DNA of 64,000 nucleotides from Ordospora colligata OC4 (Eukaryota > Microsporidia > Ordosporidae): positions 221,326 to 285,325 of the forward strand of contig NW_014575403.1 in the NCBI RefSeq assembly GCF_000803265.1. The letters run 5' to 3'. Below are positions 39,096-48,506 of this stretch, piece by piece (position 1 is the first letter of the stretch; each line of letters starts with the position of its first letter). Made by a program: the position numbers and the translations under genes. The notes under the pieces were generated by a model. That model saw only the letters and a program-made list of their open reading frames with translations, was not told the origin of the DNA and made no database searches.

Positions 39096-42000
39096 ATGCA
39101 TATAGTGGATAAATTGAAGAGCAGCGCCCTTGGAATGCTTGTATTTGCAGCAGGATTTATAGCAGGCTTGTTGTCATTTCCATTGGCATTCTGTCTGATT
39201 CCTTTTGTAGCAGGGAAGGCATATAAGAAAAGAATGTTAAGGATTGCTGAGAGAAGTAAGAAAGTGGACATAAGTGCAGGGCAATCGAATGCGGTTCTCA
39301 AAGGGATGCACAGATGTGTTGATGTGCATTGGATGAATGTAATGCTACAAAGGCTTTATGTGGAGATGTCGAAGTCGCATGCTGTAAAACTGAAGGTAAA
39401 GTCCATGATACTCAAGAAAGTTGAGTCATCGGGAATGAACAAGTATATCAAAAGCATTGAGGTGTCAGATATCACTTTGGGAAGTGAGGCGCCATATGTG
39501 AGCAGTGTGCAAGTGGTATCTGATGAAGATGTGCGTAGAATGGCAGCCTGTAACAATGAGGACGTGAGTGTAGAAGATGCTGAGAGGTTATCGTCACTTG
39601 GAGAGGAAATAAAGAAAGATCTTGGCCTTGATGAGGATACAATTAAGAGCTTGCCAAGAAGTGCTACTGAGATTGATATAAGAAACTCTGTGAATGAGAT
39701 GTGCAAGGCAGACAAGGAAATGCTCAGCAATGGGCTTGAGGATGTGATTGATGGAGTTGAGATCAGTAAAAGAAGGTGTGACGGTACGAATGATAGTCAA
39801 CAGAAGAGCATGTCTACGATTCACACAGAACCTTATATTAATACACGTGGATCAGTTAATTTGAGTAATGAGAATGGCAACGAAGATGAAGCGTCAAGGA
39901 AGGCATTTGAGAATCTTCAGGTGGTTTTTGGGATTGATTACAAAGGAGGGCTTCAAATCTCGCTAAGCCTAGAACTTCCTAGAAAAGTTCTCTTGAAGGT
40001 GGTTGTGAGCATTGGAGGAGTAAGAGGAAATGTGCTTGTTAAGATGCCATCTAAGAACTATGATACAAGATACGAGTATTGTTTTGTTTCGAAACCTGAT
40101 CTTGCTATTACAGTTGAGTCAGGAATAGTAAGCTCGCAGGGAAAGCTTGGATTCCGAAAGTCAATATCGAAATTTATTGAGAGATACATTAGACAGGTTG
40201 TTTTTGGAACAATGGTGTATCCATATTGGAACGAGCAATATCTCCCATTTGTGATTCCATCGATTAAGGATGTTTTGTACTCTATTGAAAAGGTAACACC
40301 GAGCAACTTTGAAGCAGAGATTGAAAAGATATCTGAACAAATCAAACTGTATATTCTGATGGATTATAAGATAATTGAGATTGAAAACGAGATCGTATAT
40401 AGGAGAATAGGATATTTCATTAATGGAAGTGAAAGAATATATTGCACACACTTTGTGATTCCACAGGTATCACTCAAAACATCACATTTCTATAGAGATA
40501 ACCGATTTTTCAAGGGTCTGTCTGTTCAGGAAAGTCGAGTGATGAGCCTGCTGTACAACTGGGAGATGTTTTCGGATGTTATTTCAGGATTCAAGGGGAT
40601 GAAGACGTTGCATATTCTTAGTTCTGAGTTTTCGCTAGTTGAGGCCGTTTTTGATGAGGATAGATATGAGTTTGTGAGGATAGTGATGAAGAATGGAATT
40701 ATATTTCAAAGGAACGATCCTAACAGTCCAGAGTTTATTGTGTTCAGGATATCTGAAGAGGTTTTGTATGTTTACCAGTATGTGAAGACAAGGAAACTTA
40801 TGATGAACAAGAAAAGGATGTCGAAAGTGAAGAGCAAGCTTGAATTGAAGCCTTTTACTTCGCTAGGACTGGTGTCGTTATACAGACTGATTAAGTTTTC
40901 AAAACAAACAGCACTCAGTTATTTCAAGCCATCCTCAGATTTGTGTAATGAAGATGACGAAGGATGCGGAGTATATAAAGAGCAGAAAGAGATTATAATT
41001 ACCGACATTAAAGAAAAGCCAACAACTGAGCTTGTGGAGATATTTGAGGATATAATTGCAGATGTCAATACATCCAAGTATGTTTTGAAAAGTATATGCT
41101 CCAGAGCATTGCCTGAGAGTATATATCGAGTTCTAAAACAAGATGAAGTCCGAATGAAGCTGTTTTCTGAATATAGTGAGATATACACTGTGGTACAAGA
41201 AACGAATGCGATTAGAAGCATTGTTGTTGAGAACAAAGTTTTTACTGATAGAATTGATGCTGGACTGGGTGATGTGCATCAGGATGAATTGATCGAAGCG
41301 TCTAGAAGTGGAATTGCAAATGACTTTGTTGTGCATTCGTACTTTGGGGAGCAGATCATTGCTGACCTGAGATTTGGCGAATGCAAAGATGTTTTTGTGT
41401 ATAAGATTGATAAGATGGAAGACAACACACATGGTTATAAATCAAAAGTTGAGCTTTATTACAGCGAGTCTGCATGTATAAGGTTTCCAAATTATTTTTT
41501 TGAGGCATTTATGCTGAGGATAAGGCAAGATGAGTACATGTCCATTGTGTCTGCAGTTGCACATGAGACATCTCCTATAGAAAAGATGTTTAAGAAAGAG
41601 ATTGATGTATACCAAGGTGCACTGTACATAGAGTTTTTTACGGATGCGCCTGATGACTATACACTTACAATTCATAAGGCAAATAGTGGAGAGGTTGTAT
41701 ATGAGATATACAAGGTGATTACATCGAGGAAGGCTAGAATGGTTATTCCGAGTGTGGGTGGGAAAGAAGGAGTGGTGATTACGCTTGTTCCCAAGTTCAA
41801 CAGGAACTCAAAAATCCATCATAAGATTATCAGTCTTCCAGAAATGTTCAGAGGCGAAACATTGGTTGATTGTAGTATAGGACTGTCTAAGAACATGAAG
41901 TTCCGCTGTATGGTGTCTGGAACAACAGATTCTGTAATTTTCTGGGAGAAGTGTTGTGATGACGAGGTCCGTGGGTATATAGAGGACAACACCACTAGAG

Positions 42001-42125
42001 TGGCAATAAAAGGATGCGGAACAATGAGGACAGATAACAAAGAATACAGCATTTACTATAAGAATAAGGGAAACAAGAAACGAGAAATAAGGGTTTTTGT
42101 TGGACTGAGCCTGAAGAAAGAGTAA
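39096..42125 (+). CDS. Large membrane-anchored SMP-domain lipid-transfer protein
   Basis: SMP domains carry lipids between membranes at ER contact sites. Residues ~10-40 form a hydrophobic segment (GMLVFAAGFIAGLLSFPLAF). The SMP start follows (HWMNVMLQRLY, then IKSIEVSDITLGSEAPYV). An acidic, Ser/Asn-rich insert of about 120 residues splits the domain, which resumes at FENLQVVFGIDYKGG and ends near PYWNEQYLPFVIPS. The remaining ~600 residues are not recognised and may contain beta-rich C2-like modules. The layout recalls NVJ2/TEX2. Length 1009 aa. Confidence 0.7.
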   Translation: MHIVDKLKSSALGMLVFAAGFIAGLLSFPLAFCLIPFVAGKAYKKRMLRIAERSKKVDISAGQSNAVLKGMHRCVDVHWMNVMLQRLYVEMSKSHAVKLKVKSMILKKVESSGMNKYIKSIEVSDITLGSEAPYVSSVQVVSDEDVRRMAACNNEDVSVEDAERLSSLGEEIKKDLGLDEDTIKSLPRSATEIDIRNSVNEMCKADKEMLSNGLEDVIDGVEISKRRCDGTNDSQQKSMSTIHTEPYINTRGSVNLSNENGNEDEASRKAFENLQVVFGIDYKGGLQISLSLELPRKVLLKVVVSIGGVRGNVLVKMPSKNYDTRYEYCFVSKPDLAITVESGIVSSQGKLGFRKSISKFIERYIRQVVFGTMVYPYWNEQYLPFVIPSIKDVLYSIEKVTPSNFEAEIEKISEQIKLYILMDYKIIEIENEIVYRRIGYFINGSERIYCTHFVIPQVSLKTSHFYRDNRFFKGLSVQESRVMSLLYNWEMFSDVISGFKGMKTLHILSSEFSLVEAVFDEDRYEFVRIVMKNGIIFQRNDPNSPEFIVFRISEEVLYVYQYVKTRKLMMNKKRMSKVKSKLELKPFTSLGLVSLYRLIKFSKQTALSYFKPSSDLCNEDDEGCGVYKEQKEIIITDIKEKPTTELVEIFEDIIADVNTSKYVLKSICSRALPESIYRVLKQDEVRMKLFSEYSEIYTVVQETNAIRSIVVENKVFTDRIDAGLGDVHQDELIEASRSGIANDFVVHSYFGEQIIADLRFGECKDVFVYKIDKMEDNTHGYKSKVELYYSESACIRFPNYFFEAFMLRIRQDEYMSIVSAVAHETSPIEKMFKKEIDVYQGALYIEFFTDAPDDYTLTIHKANSGEVVYEIYKVITSRKARMVIPSVGGKEGVVITLVPKFNRNSKIHHKIISLPEMFRGETLVDCSIGLSKNMKFRCMVSGTTDSVIFWEKCCDDEVRGYIEDNTTRVAIKGCGTMRTDNKEYSIYYKNKGNKKREIRVFVGLSLKKE

Positions 42126-42142
42126 TTGTTAATAAACATGGT

Positions 42143-42493
42143 TTATTGCTCATTGGCGGAGTGTGTATTGTCTTGACAACCTTGAGCTGATGTTGACATT
42201 TCATTGCTTAGCACATCAAAATCTGTCAGGCTTAAGTTTGAAGGGATGTCAAAACTACCCAATCCTATAATTGAGATGTTTTCTCCTCTTATGATGAATA
42301 GCTGATGTATTTTTTCTGCATATTTGTCGTTATGGAAGATCCTCTCGACAACTTTGTCTAAGGTTATGCTGTTAAATTGGTCAAATGATTTCATTATTCC
42401 ATACAAATGCCTTTTGTCTCTGAGCATGACCACAACGCTCTTTTCGAGGTATGCTTCATAATCTCTCATATCAATTGAATACTCATCTACCAT
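42143..42493 (-). CDS. LSM1: LSM1-like Sm protein
   Basis: LSM1 is the defining subunit of the cytoplasmic LSM1-7 ring that promotes decapping. The Sm1 motif (SVVVMLRDKRHLYGIMKSFDQF) and Sm2 motif (IIRGENISIIG) are clear, with ITLDKVVERI between them as in LSM1. A 35-residue polar tail follows. Length 116 aa. LSM8 is the main alternative. Confidence 0.8.
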   Translation of the reverse strand: MVDEYSIDMRDYEAYLEKSVVVMLRDKRHLYGIMKSFDQFNSITLDKVVERIFHNDKYAEKIHQLFIIRGENISIIGLGSFDIPSNLSLTDFDVLSNEMSTSAQGCQDNTHSANEQ

Positions 42494-42606
42494 ATATCTA
42501 GGGCTATACCTGTGTGATGAATCAAATAGATGGTATAACTAGGATGGGAGTCAAGTATCCATAAACATTGTTTTGTTATTTATTTATTAGCATATGCAAA
42601 TGAGGT

Positions 42607-43149
42607 TTAGAAATACTTGTAATCGTCTCTTTCTCCATGGAATTCGTCGATTTTTCTTTTGATTTTTGACTCATCAGCCCAAGACACAAAGTCTTCCATT
42701 GCCTTGCTTATGATGGTTGAAGGATCATAAACAATCTTTGATCCCAGCCTGACATGCCCGTGCTCAACAAATCTCGTAGCATCTTTTGAATTTGGAACCA
42801 TGTGCATGTTTTTCATAATCATTGGTAGCCTGCGCTCACAGAAGCTTGAAACAGTGACCTTTGTGCAGTCCACAAGCTTTTTGTTCTTGATGACTCCAAT
42901 TCCATAGAGTTTATTGACAAGCTTTCTGGTGATGCTCGCACGAATAGGATCACTTTCTTTCAATCTTGCCAACGCCTCTGTGATCTTGGTTATCTTTCCA
43001 ACAACTCTATTGTACTTTACATACTCTTCCCTATCTCTCAGATGGTATTTAGACATAACGAGATGCTCTCTTGCTGTGTTTGTACTCTTCCATTCCAAAA
43101 AGTTTACTTTTTTTAAAAGCTTTTTCTCGTGGAATTTCAATTCTCTCAT
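42607..43149 (-). CDS. IMP3: IMP3 U3 snoRNP protein (S4 domain)
   Basis: IMP3 helps U3 snoRNA pair with pre-rRNA. The start MRELKFHEKKLLKKVNFL matches the family N terminus. The S4 fold follows (ERRLPMIMKNM, FVEHGHVRLG), and the length of 180 aa is near the yeast 183. The start is the ATG at 43149, touching CCC; the frame runs 17 codons further to a TTG, which would add unlike sequence. Confidence 0.93.
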   Translation of the reverse strand: MRELKFHEKKLLKKVNFLEWKSTNTAREHLVMSKYHLRDREEYVKYNRVVGKITKITEALARLKESDPIRASITRKLVNKLYGIGVIKNKKLVDCTKVTVSSFCERRLPMIMKNMHMVPNSKDATRFVEHGHVRLGSKIVYDPSTIISKAMEDFVSWADESKIKRKIDEFHGERDDYKYF

Positions 43150-43152
43150 GGG
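43150..43152 (-). promoter_or_regulatory. CCC start signal of IMP3
   Basis: Minus-strand CCC directly abuts the ATG at 43149. It agrees with the N terminus expected for IMP3 from family knowledge, which independently supports using CCC to choose starts in this window. Confidence 0.6.
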
Positions 43153-43275
43153 TTCAAGCATTTGCATGCACTTCATCTGCATAAACAAAGAGTTGTCCAA
43201 AGTGTCTTAGCTTGATCTCTCACATAACCTAGACTCATGTATATCTTCAAGACATAGAAGTAAATGCTATAAAAC

Positions 43276-43812
43276 TTACTTATCAAATACTTCTGCAATG
43301 AAATGCTCAAAAGGTATTGCCTCTTGCCCAATGTCTCCCTCTGTACTAGCCAATGAAAAGTGCAATGTCTGTGCACATTTTTCATCCTCACTGCGACGGA
43401 GACCTATATGACTTCGTCCACTCGAGATTGGAGTCAGCTTGAATGTCGGAGACTGTGGAATGCAATTTTCTGAAGGATCAATTTTTTCAAACACTGTTGT
43501 GGAGATGAACATATCGAGCTTACGGTAGTTTGTGTTGTCTTTTGCAAACACTCTGTGCTCAAATTCTTTGACGTGCTCTTCATAGTTGCTAAACTTCACA
43601 TAACAAACTTCGCAAAATCCCTCTCTTGTTTGCCTCCGCTTTCCAGGTTGTTTGTATCTCTTTGATGTTTGGTATGGACAACAGAGCGCTGGGCTGTCTA
43701 AGTGCAACTTTGGAGCTCCTCCGTTTGTGTATTCTTTGTAGAATGGCTGATGTTTGTTCTGAATGTCTTCTATAAGAACATAAGGTTTTTTGAATACCTT
43801 GTAGCCTTTCAT
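43276..43812 (-). CDS. DBF4: Minimal DBF4-type regulatory subunit of CDC7 kinase
   Basis: DBF4 activates CDC7 at replication origins. The 178-aa protein holds motif M (YVLIEDIQNKHQPFYKEY) and the zinc-finger motif C (FCEVCYVKFSNYEEH...EHRVFA, a CCHH pattern). The N-terminal BRCT-like motif N is absent: the protein starts ten residues before motif M. The ~110-residue tail is polar. The next gene upstream leaves no room for a longer exon on the same frame. Confidence 0.75.
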   Translation of the reverse strand: MKGYKVFKKPYVLIEDIQNKHQPFYKEYTNGGAPKLHLDSPALCCPYQTSKRYKQPGKRRQTREGFCEVCYVKFSNYEEHVKEFEHRVFAKDNTNYRKLDMFISTTVFEKIDPSENCIPQSPTFKLTPISSGRSHIGLRRSEDEKCAQTLHFSLASTEGDIGQEAIPFEHFIAEVFDK

Positions 43813-43936
43813 TTCTTGCAGCCTGGCTTCTGCCCATTATTATTTTTGTTTTTGGCGGGAATGCATATGTGGCCATGCATTATGTCAATCATCCCAGATG
43901 CAACATCAGAAAAAAGCAAGACAAGAAAATTTACTG

Positions 43937-44635
43937 TTATTTGGCGCTGATGCTTTCAAGAACGCTTTGGATTTCGCTCCTTTGCAAAAATCTTTTGCTA
44001 GTGCTTGAAAAGTGTAGAATTTCCATCTTCTCGGCTATTTTAGGTGTTGATTCCTGAACCTTTCCTAGAGCCTTGAGAATTTCGAACGTTGCCTTTTCCA
44101 TGCCCATCTCTTCATCAGGAACGTCATTCTTCAGAACACTGTTGATCGACTCCTCATTCTCTCCATAGCACATTGCCATCCAGCGGTTTATTGTACCGCT
44201 TGGATCGGTAGATACCAATGCATATTGATTGTCAATTATGCCTGCATATAAAAAAGACACACCAAACGGCCTGGTTCCTACATGCTGTGTAAATGTTTGC
44301 TTTTTTTGCCCAATAAATTTACAAAGTGTTAGAAGAGGACAGACCACGCCGAATTGCTCCAATATGTCCTGTGCCTTGATCTGTGCATACTTCTTAATTC
44401 TCATTGCGTCTCCAAACAATCCGCAGAGTGCACAATAGATATCATCACTCAATTGGTATATTTTTTCTATAGATCCATTTGTAGGCTCTTTGTTGATACC
44501 GATGAGCACTACTCCATCCATACAAACACGTCCGATTATTGTTCCTGCCCTGGACACATTCTTGATTGCAAACTCAACCTGTGGCAGCCTGCCTTCATCT
44601 GTGAATATGTTAGACTTGAGTTTGTTGTCTTCCAT
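43937..44635 (-). CDS. 20S proteasome alpha subunit (probably alpha3/PRE9-like)
   Basis: Alpha subunits form the outer rings of the proteasome. The N-terminal alpha signature (FTDEGRLPQVEFAIKNV) and the RPFGVSFLYAG segment are typical, as is DPSGT. The exact ring position is a guess from the GT.IG segment. Length 232 aa. It is head-to-head with the MCTS1-like gene. Confidence 0.88.
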   Translation of the reverse strand: MEDNKLKSNIFTDEGRLPQVEFAIKNVSRAGTIIGRVCMDGVVLIGINKEPTNGSIEKIYQLSDDIYCALCGLFGDAMRIKKYAQIKAQDILEQFGVVCPLLTLCKFIGQKKQTFTQHVGTRPFGVSFLYAGIIDNQYALVSTDPSGTINRWMAMCYGENEESINSVLKNDVPDEEMGMEKATFEILKALGKVQESTPKIAEKMEILHFSSTSKRFLQRSEIQSVLESISAK

Positions 44636-44756
44636 GGTTGAGGGCTTGTGATTAGCAAATGATTTGCATAAGTGTTTTGTATTCTAATTGCAGAGCAGCA
44701 GGCATAAACACCTGAGCATCGATGGATTTGCAACAAATGTAACCCTTGTTGGATAC

Positions 44757-45266
44757 ATGAAGGGACTGTTTAGCAAGATGGAGATAAGTTCATCGTGCTG
44801 TCTTGGAAAGAAGGAAAAGAAAGACATAAATAAGCATATTGACCAAGAGTTGCTAAGTAAGGACGAATCGTACATGGTGTATAAAAGCAAGAAGAAAGTA
44901 GCGCTTATAGCTCTAGGCAAAAATACGATTCTTTTCTGTTTGAATAAGAAGTATTTCCCAACCATAAGGTATCTTGAAGAGAAAGGCACTGAAGGGTTCA
45001 TTGATGTTTTTTTGGATGAAGGAGCGGTTGGACCACTGAGCCGAGGTGCTGATGTCATGATTCCAGGAGTGATGAAGTGCAAGGAGCTTTTGAAATGCAA
45101 GTTCAAGAAGGGCGATGTGGTGGTGATCAACATAATTGGGAAGTCTATTGTGGCGGTTGGAGAAGCAATTATTGACTTTGATGAGATGAATGAGAAAGGA
45201 ATGGGTGTTTGTATTGAGGTTTATCATAGGATAGGAGATGAGCTGTATGAAGAGAAGTACATGTGA
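44757..45266 (+). CDS. TMA20: MCTS1/TMA20-like PUA-domain translation factor
   Basis: TMA20/MCTS1 works with DENR/TMA22 in ribosome recycling and re-initiation. The PUA domain is clear (GAVGPLSRGADVMIPGVMK, then FKKGDVVVINIIGK and VAVGEAIIDFDEM). The N-terminal domain includes the KKYFPTIRYLEE segment. The first in-frame ATG is at 44757, with CCC 13 bases upstream, giving 169 aa. The frame is open to a TTG at 44688, and residues just before the ATG resemble the family N terminus, so a longer or spliced start cannot be excluded. Confidence 0.82.
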   Translation: MKGLFSKMEISSSCCLGKKEKKDINKHIDQELLSKDESYMVYKSKKKVALIALGKNTILFCLNKKYFPTIRYLEEKGTEGFIDVFLDEGAVGPLSRGADVMIPGVMKCKELLKCKFKKGDVVVINIIGKSIVAVGEAIIDFDEMNEKGMGVCIEVYHRIGDELYEEKYM

Positions 45267-45409
45267 GATAAGGAGTTGTGAGAATCTGTTAGAAATAGAT
45301 GTGCATGGAATATTCCAGACTTACCTGACAGAGTATGCGATGAATAATAAATAAATACATGCTGAGGATATTCATGAATTGTATATAATGAGGAGTGTGA
45401 TATTGAACA

Positions 45410-45525
45410 GTTGCGGCCATATCTACGGAAAAGCACCGGAACTCGTCAGATCTCCGAAGTTAAGCCTGTGCGAGCCTGGTTAGTACTGAGTTGGGAGACC
45501 ACTCGGGAATCCTGGGTGCTGCAAC
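45410..45525 (+). rRNA. 5S rRNA: 5S ribosomal RNA
   Basis: The ends pair to form helix I (GTTGCGGC with GCTGCAAC). Inside are conserved 5S elements: GGCCATATCTACGG, ACTCGTCAGATCTCCGAAGTTAA (the internal promoter A-box region starting near 45456), and GTACTGAGTTGGGAGACCACTCGGGAAT. About 116 nt, normal for 5S. A T-run follows immediately. Confidence 0.97.
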
Positions 45526-45530
45526 TTTTT
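45526..45530 (+). terminator. RNA polymerase III T-run terminator of 5S rRNA
   Basis: Five Ts directly follow the last helix I base of the 5S gene, the usual Pol III stop. Confidence 0.85.
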
Positions 45531-45954
45531 ATACATCACTTGGGGTATGAATATCAAAGTCGACAAGGTAGTGTTAATAGTAATAAAATATATGGCTAAA
45601 TGATGTTAAAGAAAAGTAGTTTATCAAAGAAAATTGGTTTGTTCATTGTCGATGAAGTGTTCAACTCAATAGTAACGAAAATATTTGGTTAAATAATGAC
45701 GATGAAGTATTCTATTCAATGGCGATAATTTCTTTTATTCAATAGTAATCAAGTGTTCAACTCAATAGTAATAATGAAAATCAGTTTTATCAATGGTAAT
45801 GAAGTAATTTTAATACTTATTATATAGCCTTACATCCTTCATGAATATATCATAAACAATTAATCACCTCCTCTAATAATCAATTTATCAGTTATACATC
45901 ATGTAACTTTCTTGCTCATTACAAGTATAAACACTAACAATCTATTCTGTTTAT
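45531..45954 (+). repeat. AT-rich spacer with ~50-nt degenerate direct repeats
   Basis: No gene is seen in this 424-bp spacer. Its first half repeats the core GATGAAGTGTTCAACTCAATAGTAA: copies begin near 45651, 45701, 45747 and 45798, so the step is about 46-51 nt. Copies 1 and 3 share AAGTGTTCAACTCAATAGTAA exactly. The second half (45820-45954) is plain AT-rich sequence ending beside the eIF2B-like stop. Confidence 0.65.
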
Positions 45955-47052
45955 TTATAGTCCAAAAACTCCATCTGATGAACATACCGAATTAGAAAAC
46001 ACATATCCTGGTGATACCTTACAATTCACAAGCTTGCTACCTTCAGGAATACTCACCATACTTCCAATCAGTGTGCCTTCAATATGTGATTTCTTTCCAA
46101 TCTTAACCCCATCCATCAGAATCGAACACATCACCTTGCTTTCATTGCCAACAATACATTTACTTCCTATGATCGAACCAAAAATAAAAGCATTCTCTTC
46201 TATCACTACATCAGTATCAATCAAGTTGCTTATGTCTTTTATGCTATTTTTCTTTGCATACTCCTTCACAAATTTTGCATTCACATCATCTGTCTTTGGC
46301 TTAGCGCTTGCTCCAACAATCTGCTTTTTCAACAATGCGTTCACTTCCAAATAATCATCAATCGTTCTTATGTGATACACATTTCCGCTTCTTGGGCTGT
46401 ATATTCCTACTGGATTGCTTACTCCAAGCTCTTTAACAAGATTAGGCATCAGGTCATGCTTAAAGCTGAAAAATCTCGAGTCAAGCATCTCAAATAAACT
46501 ACTCTTCATCATATACAATGGAACAACATCGTAATCCTTCGTCAACGTTAATCCATCCTTTAATAATCCAAAAGAAATCTTATAATCCTGGCTATTTCCA
46601 TAAAACATCAGATTGCCTGCTCTATATCCCATCAGTGTGCTTTCCATCTTGGAATTCTGTAAAGTCACCATAAGCATCCTTTTGCTTTCAAAATACTTCT
46701 GAACCATTTCCTTAATATCAATGCTTCCCACTATATCTCCCTTACATACTATCACATCCTCACACTCAATTATTGATCTAATTGCCATGAGTGATGCAAC
46801 AGTTCCATCATACATCTCAATCCCTATGTATTTAATGGGCTTCTTAGTAGTTGATCTGGTTGCATCCAGTACTGCGTCTCTTTCTTCATTCAATCCGATA
46901 ATAATAAATTTTCTGGTAACACTTTCTAAAAGCTTGATTGCATGATGTATTATTGGCCTGTTAACAATCGGAATGCATGCCTTTGGAAGTCTTTTATTTA
47001 CTATTGGAAACATTTCTGCTCCTGGCCCTATCAAAATAATCGTCTCAAACAT
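45955..47052 (-). CDS. GCD1: eIF2B gamma-like protein (nucleotidyltransferase fold plus left-handed beta-helix)
   Basis: eIF2B recycles eIF2 to its GTP form. The N terminus has the nucleotidyltransferase-like start (ILIGPGAEMFPIVNKRLPKACIPIVNRP), but the Gly-rich loop lacks the Arg of active sugar-phosphate transferases, as in eIF2B gamma. The C-terminal hexapeptide repeats (GSIIGSKCIVGNES, GVKIGKKSHIEG) form a left-handed beta-helix. Start at the ATG at 47052; the frame continues three codons to a GTG. Length 365 aa. A diverged GDP-mannose pyrophosphorylase is the alternative. Confidence 0.6.
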   Translation of the reverse strand: MFETIILIGPGAEMFPIVNKRLPKACIPIVNRPIIHHAIKLLESVTRKFIIIGLNEERDAVLDATRSTTKKPIKYIGIEMYDGTVASLMAIRSIIECEDVIVCKGDIVGSIDIKEMVQKYFESKRMLMVTLQNSKMESTLMGYRAGNLMFYGNSQDYKISFGLLKDGLTLTKDYDVVPLYMMKSSLFEMLDSRFFSFKHDLMPNLVKELGVSNPVGIYSPRSGNVYHIRTIDDYLEVNALLKKQIVGASAKPKTDDVNAKFVKEYAKKNSIKDISNLIDTDVVIEENAFIFGSIIGSKCIVGNESKVMCSILMDGVKIGKKSHIEGTLIGSMVSIPEGSKLVNCKVSPGYVFSNSVCSSDGVFGL

Positions 47053-47125
47053 ATAAAGCACAAGGGATCTAAAATCACTCTTATTGGTTTCAGGGATGTT
47101 AAATCTATAGCTCGGTATTCATACA

Positions 47126-48346
47126 ATGAAGATAGGCCTCAAGTGTGCTGTTGTCATTCTTTTTATATACAGACAGGCCGTCATGCTTCATGAACTCATA
47201 TTCATACACTCGTGCATCGCGCACTTGAAACAAAAGACGCTTTGGTTCAACTATGACTCTACCATGGGCAAACTCGCAACAAGCACAGATTCATTCTTTT
47301 CAAGTCAAGAAAACGCATACAGATTAAGATCACAGAAAGTGCTCGCTAAAATGAGACTAATAACATTCCATACAGTAACAATATTTCTGTTCCTTACCAA
47401 CAGATTCAAAAACTGTATAATTGGTATTTGGAAAAAAATCAAAATTCCAGATCCGGAAGTTGCATTGTCTACACTTATGCTTTTTGCAATTACACTAATA
47501 GATACATTATCTGGGCATAAATCCTTGGCTATACAAAAATCATACTTATTCAAATATTTCTCTCCATCATGGATAGCTCCTTTGGCTTTTATGCTAGAAG
47601 TGTTTTTATTCATGCATCTGGTGGCTTGCCTGCTCGGTATGTTTGGACTAAAGTTCGTTGCATTGTGCTATATTGTTATGTGTGTTCAGGTTGTATTTCG
47701 TATATCCGGATACACAGGCAAGTACAGTGATAATATGATAAAGATACCTGTAGATGTATTCAATGACGAAGTAAAACACATGCTCGAATGTGAGTGTCTT
47801 GATGAATCTGTTTATGCTACACCAAAGCAAAAAATAACGATGAATGCTCTTCATGCGGGTGTGCTAGATAAAAAACGAATAGAAGTTCATGGAGGCATCG
47901 CAGAGACTGTTCCTGAAGATATGAATGTAATCTTAATCCATGAAATAGGACATTCTATAGACAACATCATGCTTAAAAGGCTGCTGCTTGAATGTTTCAT
48001 AACATTATTGGAAATGCTTATGTTTGCATGGATATTCAATTCGGGACATAAAGCACTCGGAAATGTAGACATGTCGCCAGAAACATTTACTATCTTGACT
48101 TTTGTTTTGTATGTTTGCATGGGAAAGGCTGTGGTTTACACATTCTATAACTTATATTCACAGAACTCAGAAATATTTGCTGACAGTGTTGTGAAGGATA
48201 GAGGATACAAGGATGACCTGTTTAGGATATTGTTTAAGCTGACACTCGACAACAGATGTGTTGTAGACACTACTTTCTTATACAACGCAATGGTCTCGTT
48301 GCATCCGAGTATTCGAAAAAGAATAGAAATTAATGCTGATGATTGA
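47126..48346 (+). CDS. STE24: STE24-type CAAX prenyl protease, copy A
   Basis: STE24 is an ER membrane zinc protease that trims prenylated proteins. The M48 site is HEIGH (H272-H276), and the third ligand Glu lies in NSEIFADSVV. Several hydrophobic segments surround it (about 80-95, 115-130, 155-190, 290-310, 325-345), as expected for a multi-pass protein. Length 406 aa. A paralogue lies 0.8 kb downstream. Function on CAAX substrates is inferred from family. Confidence 0.85.
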   Translation: MKIGLKCAVVILFIYRQAVMLHELIFIHSCIAHLKQKTLWFNYDSTMGKLATSTDSFFSSQENAYRLRSQKVLAKMRLITFHTVTIFLFLTNRFKNCIIGIWKKIKIPDPEVALSTLMLFAITLIDTLSGHKSLAIQKSYLFKYFSPSWIAPLAFMLEVFLFMHLVACLLGMFGLKFVALCYIVMCVQVVFRISGYTGKYSDNMIKIPVDVFNDEVKHMLECECLDESVYATPKQKITMNALHAGVLDKKRIEVHGGIAETVPEDMNVILIHEIGHSIDNIMLKRLLLECFITLLEMLMFAWIFNSGHKALGNVDMSPETFTILTFVLYVCMGKAVVYTFYNLYSQNSEIFADSVVKDRGYKDDLFRILFKLTLDNRCVVDTTFLYNAMVSLHPSIRKRIEINADD

Positions 48347-48506
48347 ATCGTGTGTAGCTCAACTGTCTCATGTAAAGAACCTGATAATTAATTATATGCT
48401 ATGAATGGCTTTTGCATCTATATATTTATAAATACACTTAACAAAGTTGAATGTGCAAATATAAAATGTAGTGGTTTGGATAAACACAGACATGCAATCC
48501 CTAAGT

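Noticed and set aside
43589..43876. A 95-codon overlapping minus-strand frame at the DBF4 5' end, as a frameshifted missing N-terminal part
   Set aside because: Its translation shows no BRCT or motif N features and mostly overlaps the real frame.
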